Source of the DNA: Adhaeribacter aquaticus DSM 16391
Lineage (GTDB): Bacteria > Bacteroidota > Bacteroidia > Cytophagales > Hymenobacteraceae
NCBI RefSeq assembly: GCF_000473365.1
Contig: NZ_KI421517.1
Coordinates: 1,137,363 to 1,201,362, forward strand
Reading direction: 5' to 3'
DNA length: 64,000 nucleotides
Shown: positions 43,419 to 51,447 of the stretch, one piece after another
Numbering within the stretch: the stretch's first letter is position 1
How the letters are laid out: every line of letters begins with the position of its first letter
Made by a program: the position numbers and the translations under genes
The notes under the pieces: model-generated
Told to the model about the DNA's origin: nothing
What the model saw: only the letters and a program-made list of their open reading frames with translations
Databases searched by the model: none

Positions 43419-45707
43419 ATGGAAGACTTACTAAAACATTTCTTAAAAATTGCTACTGAATTAACAATCAGTATAAAACAAGTACAAGCCACTGTACAAT
43501 TGTTAGACGAGGGCGCTACTGTTCCGTTTATTTCCCGCTATCGGAAAGAAGTAACCGGATCTTTAGACGAAGTGGCCGTGGCTGCCATCCGCGACCGGAT
43601 GGAGCAACTCCGCGAGCTGGATAAACGCCGCGAATCTATCTTGAAATCTATTAACGACCAGGGCAAACTAACACCGGAGCTGGAAGCGCAGATCAACGCT
43701 GCTGAAACCATGGCCGTGCTGGAAGATATTTACCTGCCGTACAAACCAAAACGCCGGACCAAAGCCACCATTGCCCGTGAAAAAGGCCTAGAACCACTGG
43801 CTACGCGTATTTTTGAGCAGGAACGTTTTGATGTAACTGCAGAGGCCAGCCAATACATCAGCGAAGAAAAAGAAGTAAAAGATACCGAAGAAGCCTTAGC
43901 CGGTGCCCGTGATATTATAGCCGAATGGATAAACGAAAACCCGGATGCCCGTGCGCGCATGCGGAATTTATTCGAGAAAAAAGGCGTGTTTAAAAGCCGC
44001 GTGATGCTGGGCAAAGAAGAAGAAGGCCAGAAGTACAAAGATTATTTTGAGTGGGAAGAGCCGATTGAAAAGGCCCCTTCGCACCGGATTCTGGCTTTGC
44101 GCCGCGGCGAAAAAGAAATGATTCTGATGCTGAATGCGCAGCCCGAAGAAGAAGCCGCCATTGAAATATTAGAGAACATGTTTGTAAAAGGCAATAATGA
44201 GGCCGCGGATCAGGTGCGTCTGGCCTCCAAAGATGCTTATAAACGCATGTTAAAACTTAGTATGGAAACCGAGGTGCGCATGAGTTCTAAAAAACGCGCT
44301 GACGAAGAAGCTATTCAGGTATTTGCCGATAATTTACGCCAACTATTGTTATCTGCGCCGTTGGGCCAGAAAACAGTATTGGCCTTAGATCCGGGTTTTA
44401 GAACCGGCTGCAAACTGGTAGTGCTGGATAAACAAGGTAAGCTACTGCACAACGAAAATGTATACCCACACACTGGTAACCGCCAGGCTCAGGAAGCCGC
44501 CTCAACCGTTAAATATTTAGCTAATAAATACGAAGTAGAAGCTATTGCCATAGGTAACGGAACTGCCAGCCGCGAAACCGAAACTTTTGTGCGCAGTTTA
44601 AACTTACCAACCAATATTGCGGTGGTAATGGTAAACGAAAGTGGTGCGTCTATTTACTCCGCTTCGGATGTAGCCCGCGAAGAATTTCCGGATTATGACG
44701 TTACCGTACGCGGTGCGGTTTCCATTGGCCGCCGATTAATGGACCCTTTAGCTGAGTTAGTAAAAATTGATCCGAAAAGCATTGGTGTAGGCCAGTACCA
44801 GCACGATGTAGACCAAAATGCATTAAAGCATACCCTAGATGATGTGGTCATGAGTTCGGTAAATGCCGTTGGCGTGGAAGTAAATACTGCCAGCAAACAA
44901 TTATTAACTTACGTTTCTGGTTTAGGCCCTAGCTTAGCCCAGAATATTGTTGAATACCGCAACCAGAACGGCCCTTTCAAAAGCCGTTCGGACCTGAAAA
45001 AAGTACCGCGCTTGGGCGATAAAGCATTTGAACAAGCCGCTGGTTTCTTACGCATCCGCGATGCCAAGAATCCGCTGGATGCCTCGGCCGTGCACCCGGA
45101 GCGTTACGAGTTGGTACAGAAAATGGCTGCCGATCTAAACGCTACCGTTACCGACCTGATGAAAAGCGCCGAACTGCGCCAGAAACTGGATCTGAAAAAA
45201 TACGTGACTGCGGAAGTTGGTTTACCTACGCTGCAGGATATCATGAGCGAGTTAGCCAAACCTGGCCGCGACCCGCGCGAGGGTTTTGAGGCGTTTAGCT
45301 TTACCGAAGGCGTAAACGAAATCAAAGATTTGCATCCGGGTATGAAATTACCTGGTATTGTTACCAACATTACCGCCTTTGGCGCTTTTGTTGATATTGG
45401 GGTGCATCAGGATGGATTAGTACACGTAAGCCATTTGTCCGACAAGTTTATCAGTAACCCGGCTGAAGCGGTGAAAGTACACCAGAAAGTTGAAGTAACC
45501 GTGCTGGAAGTAGATGTAGCCCGCAAGCGCATTTCGTTATCTATGAAATCGGATCCGTATGCAGCCGGCAAACCAGCCGGAGAGCGTGGCAACGGCGGTA
45601 ACCGGAATAACGGCGACACCCGAAGAAACAACAACAGCAAACGTGATGAAGAGCCGCAGGATGATTTCCAGGCGAAACTGGCCAAGCTAAAAGGCATGTT
45701 TAAATAA
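43419..45707 (+). CDS. tex: RNA-binding transcription accessory protein Tex
   Basis: A 762-residue nucleic-acid-binding protein related to eukaryotic Spt6. The N-terminal helical region covers about 1-300 (VPFISRYRKEVTGSLDE). A YqgF-like RNase H fold (ALDPGFRTGCKLVVLD) lies near 325-450, a helix-hairpin-helix region near 490-560 (LGPSLAQNIVEYRNQNGPF), and the S1 domain near 640-710 (GIVTNITAFGAFVDIGVHQD). A Gly/Asn/Arg-rich tail follows. Length fits the family. Codon use is more GC-rich than in its neighbours, which is common for highly expressed genes. Confidence 0.95.
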   Translation: MEDLLKHFLKIATELTISIKQVQATVQLLDEGATVPFISRYRKEVTGSLDEVAVAAIRDRMEQLRELDKRRESILKSINDQGKLTPELEAQINAAETMAVLEDIYLPYKPKRRTKATIAREKGLEPLATRIFEQERFDVTAEASQYISEEKEVKDTEEALAGARDIIAEWINENPDARARMRNLFEKKGVFKSRVMLGKEEEGQKYKDYFEWEEPIEKAPSHRILALRRGEKEMILMLNAQPEEEAAIEILENMFVKGNNEAADQVRLASKDAYKRMLKLSMETEVRMSSKKRADEEAIQVFADNLRQLLLSAPLGQKTVLALDPGFRTGCKLVVLDKQGKLLHNENVYPHTGNRQAQEAASTVKYLANKYEVEAIAIGNGTASRETETFVRSLNLPTNIAVVMVNESGASIYSASDVAREEFPDYDVTVRGAVSIGRRLMDPLAELVKIDPKSIGVGQYQHDVDQNALKHTLDDVVMSSVNAVGVEVNTASKQLLTYVSGLGPSLAQNIVEYRNQNGPFKSRSDLKKVPRLGDKAFEQAAGFLRIRDAKNPLDASAVHPERYELVQKMAADLNATVTDLMKSAELRQKLDLKKYVTAEVGLPTLQDIMSELAKPGRDPREGFEAFSFTEGVNEIKDLHPGMKLPGIVTNITAFGAFVDIGVHQDGLVHVSHLSDKFISNPAEAVKVHQKVEVTVLEVDVARKRISLSMKSDPYAAGKPAGERGNGGNRNNGDTRRNNNSKRDEEPQDDFQAKLAKLKGMFK

Positions 45708-45720
45708 TCCAACATAAAAT

Positions 45721-45757
45721 TAAAAAGCCGTACCTTGATAACAGGTACGGCTTTTTA
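45721..45757 (+). terminator. Terminator after tex
   Basis: Arms TAAAAAGCCGTACCT (45721-45735) and AGGTACGGCTTTTTA (45743-45757) form a perfect 15-bp stem 14 bases past the stop. Confidence 0.88.
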
Positions 45758-45841
45758 GTTATGCCCATTGCCTCAGGCTTATAGCCTTATCGGCGATTAT
45801 TCTCTTTATAGCACAAGTATACTTTTAATTAAAATAAAACA

Positions 45842-45997
45842 TTGCTTATCCAAGACCTGTGCTACAGCTGGCAACCAGCAGAACTGAAAATGAAATGGAA
45901 AGAGAAAGCCAAAACAGCTCAAAGCACATACTATTTAGGCAGCTTAGATGACTTAAAAAAAGCGCTACTCGTGCCTGAAACCTACCTTTTTATTTAA
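45842..45997 (+). CDS. Possible small gene or gene remnant, 51 residues
   Basis: A frame from TTG 45842 to TAA 45997 encodes a protein-like sequence (DLCYSWQPAELKMKWKEKA, then YYLGSLDDLKKALLVPETY) with lysine-rich helical composition. No convincing ribosome-binding site or family was found. It may be a small gene, the 3' remnant of a lost gene, or chance. Confidence 0.3.
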   Translation: MLIQDLCYSWQPAELKMKWKEKAKTAQSTYYLGSLDDLKKALLVPETYLFI

Positions 45998-46129
45998 TAC
46001 ACATTAAATTCGGGTTTGTCCACAAAAAAGATAGCTTTTCAACAGGCAATGTGCAGAAATAGTGGCACCTATATATAACTGTAAGCTTAGCAATAGAAGT
46101 ATAAGGATAACACCTTTTATGTATTGCCT

Positions 46130-46588
46130 ATGCTTCCTGTACACCCACCTACCAGAAAAACAATAGGCGTTGCCTGCTTCCAAAATCAGTATTTTATAAT
46201 TTATCTGAATGAGGAAAATAAAATAGCAAAGGCAGAATGGACTGGCTTTTTAACGGGTGAAGATTTACGGGAAGCTTTCCTGACCTGCTTAAAATTCATT
46301 AAACAGAAACAACTGAAGTTTTGGATAGCTGATAATAAAAAAATGAAAGTTATTAAAAAGCAAGATCAGGAGTGGATCGTAAATGAATTCTTGCCGCTGC
46401 TTGCCAAAACATCTTTAGAAAAAATGGCAACTATCAGTTCGGAAGATATATTTAACCAAATGGCAATGACAAATATTTTAATCAAAGCAACCCCGTTTTT
46501 AACCTTCGAACATCAATATTTTAATGACGAAAGAGCCGCCATCAAATGGCTACAACAAGCAACTACAGAAGTAATTAAGACTTTTTAA
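46130..46588 (+). CDS. Paralogue 1 of a tandem unrecognised family
   Basis: A 152-residue soluble protein. ATG 46130 is chosen over an in-frame TTG two codons upstream. From about residue 15 it aligns with the two following genes: CFQNQYFIIYLNEENKIAKAEW, then FWIADNKKMKVIKKQDQEW, FLPLLAKTSLEKMATISSED and HQYFNDERAAIKWLQ. The alternating strand-helix pattern with W-x-x-D recalls STAS/SpoIIAA-like folds, but this is a guess. It is the most divergent of the three copies and has a 14-residue N-terminal extension. Confidence 0.75.
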   Translation: MLPVHPPTRKTIGVACFQNQYFIIYLNEENKIAKAEWTGFLTGEDLREAFLTCLKFIKQKQLKFWIADNKKMKVIKKQDQEWIVNEFLPLLAKTSLEKMATISSEDIFNQMAMTNILIKATPFLTFEHQYFNDERAAIKWLQQATTEVIKTF

Positions 46589-47155
46589 TTCAACATTTTT
46601 TAGTTTCGTCAGTCATTTTACCTGTCTTTTTTATTTTTTATTTTAAATATTTAGCCTTATTATTGGTTTAGTTTAAAATAATAAAGCTTAAGTACTAATC
46701 CGGTAGAGCTAGTAAAACAAGTTGTTCTTTCGAATTTTAGATTAACCAGAGCAGCCTTCTTATTAGGAGAAGGATTAAAATAATAAGTTTATTTTACCTA
46801 CTATTCTGCCCATACAGGTGCAAGCATAGTAATAAAAATTTAATTAAGAATTAGCGCTTAATAATACAGGTTGTAATACAGTTTCTAGATATCCTGGAGA
46901 AGGAAAAAGCTATCAGTTAAATAAGATCAGCAAATTGATTAAAATATTTAACCAGCTGTATTAGGATGGGGGCTTTAGAGTTCCTTTATAAGTTAAGGTA
47001 AAACTTCATCCGAAGAATGGCTTCTATCGTATCAGAAGGTAGATTATATGGATGATTGAGAGAATCCTATACAGACCTGACACAATATAATTTAAATCTA
47101 TCGGTAGTATACTGATACATAATCTGCCTTTATTAGGCTAAGTGAAAAAAATATA
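46589..47155. other. Intergenic region with a possible decayed paralogue copy
   Basis: About 570 bases of AT-rich sequence. In one frame, 47005-47052 reads FIRRMASIVSEGRLYG, similar to the LRKMASLITEDIFGQ segment of the neighbouring paralogues, but stops lie on both sides. Nothing else was recognised. Confidence 0.35.
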
Positions 47156-47587
47156 ATGGAGTTAATCTGTTTCGAAAGTGACTACTTGAAACTTTACTTT
47201 GATGAAGAAACCAAACTTGCACGTGCGGTTTGGAATGGATTTTTGAGCGGCGAAACTATGCATAATGCAGTTAAACAATGCATTATATTGATTGAAGAAA
47301 AAAATCCGGTTGGTTGGCTGGCAGATAATCGCAAATTGAAAGCTATCCGGCAAAAAGATCAGGAATGGATTTCTGAAAATCTAATGCCCCGATTGGCTGC
47401 TTCTTCTTTGAGAAAATTGGCTACCCTTATATCGGAAGATTTATTTAGCCAGATGGCAGTAGAATCATTATACACGAAAGCTTCAGAGCTTATCCATTTT
47501 GATCATCAATATTTCAAATTTGAGACAGAAGCCTATAAATGGCTTTTGAATGAACAGCATAAAAATTACTTCCAGTTAGGCTTATAA
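47156..47587 (+). CDS. Paralogue 2 of a tandem unrecognised family
   Basis: A 143-residue soluble protein, starting at ATG 47156 with MELICFESDYLKLYFDEETK. It shares WLADNRKLKAIRQKDQEW, ENLMPRLAASSLRKLATL, ISEDLFSQMAVESLY and FDHQYFKFETEAYKWL with the next gene, and the same blocks more weakly with the previous one. No signal peptide or membrane helix. The function is unknown; related single-domain proteins occur in Cytophagales as far as I can recall, usually as hypothetical or STAS-like proteins. Confidence 0.82.
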   Translation: MELICFESDYLKLYFDEETKLARAVWNGFLSGETMHNAVKQCIILIEEKNPVGWLADNRKLKAIRQKDQEWISENLMPRLAASSLRKLATLISEDLFSQMAVESLYTKASELIHFDHQYFKFETEAYKWLLNEQHKNYFQLGL

Positions 47588-47727
47588 TACGATACTGTTA
47601 CTCTAAAATTAAACCTTTAATTTGCCTATCAGTTTACAGATAAATACTTCTTTGCTGTGTGTAGTTTGATTCAAGGCTTTTAAAGTAAATAAACAAGAAT
47701 AATTAAATGGCCCTTACCCACTAAAAA

Positions 47728-48159
47728 ATGGAGACTGTTTACTTTGCTAATGAACACGTAACCATTTACTATGATGCTGCCACCAGAACAGGCCGTGGAG
47801 TATGGGTAGGCTTTTTAAGCAATGAAGATTTACGGGAACCGGTTCGACAGGGCTTAAAATTAATTGCCGAAGAAAAACCTGTTAAATGGCTCGCAGATAA
47901 CCGAAAGTTAAAGGCTATCCGGCAACAGGATCAGGAATGGTTACAAGAGAATATGATGCCGGCACTGGCTGTTTCTTCTCTCCGTAAAATGGCGTCCTTA
48001 ATCACAGAAGATATTTTTGGGCAAATGGCTATTGATAGCCTTTACAGCAAGGCAACTCACCTTATAAATTTCGACCATCATTATTTTACATCTGAAGCAG
48101 AAGCCTATCAGTGGCTTGAGGAAGATATTACTGAAAATAACTTCCAATTAAGAAACTAA
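47728..48159 (+). CDS. Paralogue 3 of a tandem unrecognised family
   Basis: A 143-residue soluble protein starting at ATG 47728 (METVYFANEHVTIYYDAAT). It has the same length as paralogue 2 and conserves WLADNRKLKAIRQQDQEW, ENMMPALAVSSLRKMASL, ITEDIFGQMAIDSLYSKA and FDHHYFTSEAEAYQWL. The close resemblance of copies 2 and 3 compared with copy 1 suggests a later duplication. The 140-base spacers hold no terminator, so the copies may be cotranscribed. Confidence 0.82.
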   Translation: METVYFANEHVTIYYDAATRTGRGVWVGFLSNEDLREPVRQGLKLIAEEKPVKWLADNRKLKAIRQQDQEWLQENMMPALAVSSLRKMASLITEDIFGQMAIDSLYSKATHLINFDHHYFTSEAEAYQWLEEDITENNFQLRN

Positions 48160-48422
48160 ATTGTTTCTTCTATGATACTTTATTCCTGCGCCTTATTCAG
48201 TTAAATTTTTTTAGAAAGTTATATACTTTTACTCCCTAACTTTTCTAATCTACCTTTCTTGCCCCCTGCTTTTTGCCGCTAATACTATAGCTTATTCCTA
48301 CAACAGGCGTTGCTATAGGTAGTAATCCCTTTCCTCCAGGAAAAAATTTTTGGTTTAGGATGCAACCAAAACCCAACTTTATTTCTCTTACAAATACACA
48401 AACACTACTTGTTAACCTGATT

Positions 48423-48659
48423 ATGTTATCCAGCCAAAAAAGCCAAAGCATATTATTAATTATCTCCTTCCTGCTTTTCCTGCTGGCTGTAATTTCCTTT
48501 TCCTACAGTCACCAAACTAATAAAGCTCCGCAATCACAGCTAAACACCATCCAGACAAGGAACCAAAATTTCGCAACCGTAAAAATCGGCTACCACACCT
48601 CTGCACCAACAAACAAAATTAGTACTGATGAATTACCTTTAGGTAGCTTACTCCTGTAA
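48423..48659 (+). CDS. Small single-pass membrane protein, 78 residues (uncertain)
   Basis: From ATG 48423 the product has one strongly hydrophobic segment at about residues 10-28 (ILLIISFLLFLLAVISF) followed by a polar, Thr/Asn/Gln-rich tail of 50 residues. An earlier in-frame ATG at 48360 would add 21 residues; the later start places the helix near the N terminus. No family was recognised and no ribosome-binding site is clear, so the gene is only moderately supported. Confidence 0.4.
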   Translation: MLSSQKSQSILLIISFLLFLLAVISFSYSHQTNKAPQSQLNTIQTRNQNFATVKIGYHTSAPTNKISTDELPLGSLLL

Positions 48660-48815
48660 CGTACTTGGTTCTTCTTCAAGACTAATAAACATTAAATGGC
48701 AGCGCAATTCTAACTATTATTTAGCCTGGGGTTGTATACCAAGTCATTAATAATCAAACCAGAAAATTAAAATAGCCTGACTTACCTGATTTAAATACTT
48801 AATTATTATTTAACC

Positions 48816-48823
48816 TAATTTTG
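48816..48823 (+). promoter_or_regulatory. Possible -7 box for the ECF sigma gene
   Basis: TAATTTTG matches the Bacteroidota -7 consensus TAnnTTTG exactly. No good TTTG is seen 19 bases upstream. It overlaps the in-frame TTG codon at 48821, which argues that translation starts at the ATG at 48896. Confidence 0.35.
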
Positions 48824-48895
48824 CCAGTTTTAGCCCCTACGTTGCTGAGGACCTTCAAAAAATATCATACTTTTGTGTCAGCTTTGCATTCTTTC

Positions 48896-49483
48896 ATGAC
48901 AGTAACTAAAACCGGCCCGCAGACGCTTTCTTTCTACCAGAACCTCACGCCCGATGAGAAGGTAGAACTGCTTTTCCGGAAATATTACGCCCCGCTTTGC
49001 AAAAGTCTTTACCGCACCCTCCGCGATGCCAGTTTTGCCGAAGATGTTGTGCAGGAAGTATTCTTAAAAGTTTGGGAAATGCGTGAAAGTTTACAGATGG
49101 ATGATGCCATTCAGTCTTACCTATATCGCTCCTGCTACAACGCGGCCTTAAACTTCTTAAAAGCCCAAAAGAAAAAGCAAGCTTCAGATATTGATGAATT
49201 AGAAGAAGCTATACCAGGCGGAGAAACAGCCGAGAAAACATTGAATCTGCTGGAAACCGAGGGAGCAATTTTAAAAGCCATCGACTCCCTCCCGCCCAAA
49301 ACCAGACTGGTATTTTCGATGAGCCGGTTTGAGGAACTAACCTACAAAGAAATAGCGGAGCGACTGGATATTTCGTTAAAATCTGTAGAAAAGCATATGG
49401 GTATAGCTCTGCAACGCCTGCGTGAAAACCTGCAGGAATACCTCATAAGCCTGCTTTTATTGCTCCTTTCTGATCTTTTCTAA
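48896..49483 (+). CDS. ECF-type RNA polymerase sigma factor
   Basis: A 195-residue sigma-70 factor of the Bacteroidetes ECF family that works with FecR. Region 2 is LLFRKYYAPLCKSLYRTLRD with DVVQEVFLKVWE, and region 4 is LTYKEIAERLDISLKSVEKH followed by MGIALQRLRENL. The ATG at 48896 is preferred over TTG 48821, which lies inside a -7-like box. It begins the cluster sigma-lipoprotein-FecR-STN protein-TonB receptor; in such systems FecR holds the sigma factor until a surface signal arrives. Confidence 0.93.
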   Translation: MTVTKTGPQTLSFYQNLTPDEKVELLFRKYYAPLCKSLYRTLRDASFAEDVVQEVFLKVWEMRESLQMDDAIQSYLYRSCYNAALNFLKAQKKKQASDIDELEEAIPGGETAEKTLNLLETEGAILKAIDSLPPKTRLVFSMSRFEELTYKEIAERLDISLKSVEKHMGIALQRLRENLQEYLISLLLLLLSDLF

Positions 49484-49611
49484 AATTATTTAATTTTTTT
49501 TCAAAGGCAAGGTAGGGTACCCGGCCATTCTGTTGTTTTATAGATGAAGACAATAAGGCGCCCCTTCCTAAAAACTAAAACTATTGAAAAAATTATTAAC
49601 TATTTTATAAA

Positions 49612-50337
49612 ATGAACACTTTAAAAAACAGTACCCTTGCCCTTTTCTTATTAACGTTTGCATTTGCTTTTACTTCCTGCGACGATGAAGTATTACGCGG
49701 CCATGGCGACACCGTTTCTCGTACCCGTCCGGTAGCTAATTATGAAGCCGTAAGTCTGGGCGGCAATTTTGAAGTTTATTTATCGCAGGGTCCAACCAAA
49801 GATATTATTCTGGAAGGTCAGGAGAATGTATTAACTGAAGTAACCACCGAAGTTAGAGGCTCTAAGCTTTATATAAAATACGATAAAAACCGGGTAAAAG
49901 TAAACCAGGCACCTCGTATTTACTTAACTACACCAAATTTAAATGAAGTTTCTGTTTCCGGAGCCAACTCTGTGAAAGGGTTAACGGATTGGCAGGTAGA
50001 AAATTTTAAATTACGTACTTCTGGTAGTGGCTCAATCAATCTTAATATTAAAAGTGCCAATAAGATAGAGAGCCATATTTCTGGATCTGCTAACATTACC
50101 TTAACCGGAGATGCTAAACACCACGAAATGAATATATCTGGTTCCGGCCAAATTAAAACCTTTGATTTAGCTATTAAAACCGCAGATATAAAAGTTAGCG
50201 GTTCTGGCCGCTGCGAAGTAAATGTGGCAGAACACCTAAAAGCCGATATTAGTGGTTCTGGCAAAATACGCTACAAAGGCAGCCCGGTAGTAAACAGTAA
50301 AATTTCAGGCAGCGGCAGTGTGTTCCAGGCTAATTGA
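49612..50337 (+). CDS. Head-GIN (DUF2807) lipoprotein
   Basis: A 241-residue lipoprotein. The signal ends at FTSCDDE (Cys23). The rest is the putative auto-transporter adhesin head-GIN repeat (DUF2807), a right-handed beta solenoid rich in repeated SGSG turns (RTSGSGSINLNIKSA, ISGSGQIKTFDLAI, VSGSGRCEVNV, ISGSGKIRY). Its position between the sigma and FecR genes is unusual and suggests it belongs to the same regulon. Its role in signalling is unproven. Confidence 0.88.
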   Translation: MNTLKNSTLALFLLTFAFAFTSCDDEVLRGHGDTVSRTRPVANYEAVSLGGNFEVYLSQGPTKDIILEGQENVLTEVTTEVRGSKLYIKYDKNRVKVNQAPRIYLTTPNLNEVSVSGANSVKGLTDWQVENFKLRTSGSGSINLNIKSANKIESHISGSANITLTGDAKHHEMNISGSGQIKTFDLAIKTADIKVSGSGRCEVNVAEHLKADISGSGKIRYKGSPVVNSKISGSGSVFQAN

Positions 50338-50411
50338 GTTAGTTAACATTTAAATTAAAATTTACCTTTACAGTAGGGTAAGCCTTATTTTAAATGTTAT
50401 ATAAATAGCAA

Positions 50412-51416
50412 ATGAACGACAACCGGCCAACATATTGGGAAAAATTAGCCCGGGAAGTCAGCGGAAATGCCTCGGAAGCAGATAAAGCCTGGATCCGGCA
50501 GCAACAGGAACAGGACAAAGAATTAGAAGAAGCACACCTGCAGGCGGAACGGCTCTGGCAAGGTACACCCTTACCAGACGAAAAGTACGAACCTAATGTG
50601 GAAAGCGGTTGGCAACGGTTCCAGTTTAAAGTACAGGCTCGGGAAACTGCTCGGCCGGTAGCAGAACAAGAGAAAAAATCGAGTAACTGGATATGGGCAG
50701 TTGCGGCCTCTATTTCGCTTCTCTTAGTAGTAGGTGCGTATTTCTTAACCAAGAAAAATGAACCTGCTTGGACTGAGATAAAAACCGCGATGCACGAAAC
50801 CCAAACCATTCATTTGGCCGATGGCAGTACGGTTTCGCTTAACCAGAACAGTACCTTCTCGTACCCCGTCAATTTTCAGCAGGAAAACCGGACGGTACGC
50901 CTAAAAGGAGAAGCATTTTTTGAAGTAGCTAAAGCTGAAGGAAAGCGTTTTACCATTTTTGCCGAAGGCACCAAAACAGAAGTAATCGGGACTTCTTTTA
51001 ACCTGCGGGCTTACGAAAACGAGCCCGTAAAAGTACAGGTGGTATCGGGCAAAGTTGCTTTTGCCCGTACCGCTACCGACGATGCCATCTTCTTAATTCC
51101 TGGTCAGGAAGGTGTATTAACAAATAATGAGATAGTCCCAGCAGTTAAACAACCCATTAAAAATTCCAACTTTCAAGCCTGGAAAACTAAGAGTTTAGAG
51201 TTTAACAATGTGGAACTGGCACACCTGGTTTTAGAGTTAGAGAGCCATTTTAATGTAAAATTTAGGATTCAGGATAATTTACGTAACTGTCGCTTTACCA
51301 CTTCTTTTAAAGATCCGGATCTGAAAGAAGTACTGGATATTCTGGCACTTACCGGCAACTTAACTATAACCCAGAACGGAAACCAATATGTAATTTCCGG
51401 CTCCGGATGTAAATAA
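50412..51416 (+). CDS. FecR-family anti-sigma factor
   Basis: A 334-residue inner-membrane regulator. The cytoplasmic N-terminal region (1-90) binds the sigma factor, with W-x-R-x-x-like helices (EADKAWIRQQQEQ). One membrane helix lies at 93-112. The periplasmic FecR domain covers about 125-215 (IHLADGSTVSLNQNS, VRLKGEAFFEVAKAEGKRFTI, EVIGTSFNLRAY), and a DUF4974 domain follows at 255-330 (NNVELAHLVLELESHFNV). In Bacteroidota the last domain contacts the STN region of a TonB receptor; here the STN domain is in the next protein. Confidence 0.94.
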   Translation: MNDNRPTYWEKLAREVSGNASEADKAWIRQQQEQDKELEEAHLQAERLWQGTPLPDEKYEPNVESGWQRFQFKVQARETARPVAEQEKKSSNWIWAVAASISLLLVVGAYFLTKKNEPAWTEIKTAMHETQTIHLADGSTVSLNQNSTFSYPVNFQQENRTVRLKGEAFFEVAKAEGKRFTIFAEGTKTEVIGTSFNLRAYENEPVKVQVVSGKVAFARTATDDAIFLIPGQEGVLTNNEIVPAVKQPIKNSNFQAWKTKSLEFNNVELAHLVLELESHFNVKFRIQDNLRNCRFTTSFKDPDLKEVLDILALTGNLTITQNGNQYVISGSGCK

Positions 51417-51447
51417 TATCTGTACAATATTTAATTATTTTTGAATA

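Noticed and set aside
46130-48159. Toxin-antitoxin or defence-island reading of the tandem paralogues
   Set aside because: The three genes are similar to one another, with no paired partner, nuclease, ATPase or transmembrane effector nearby.
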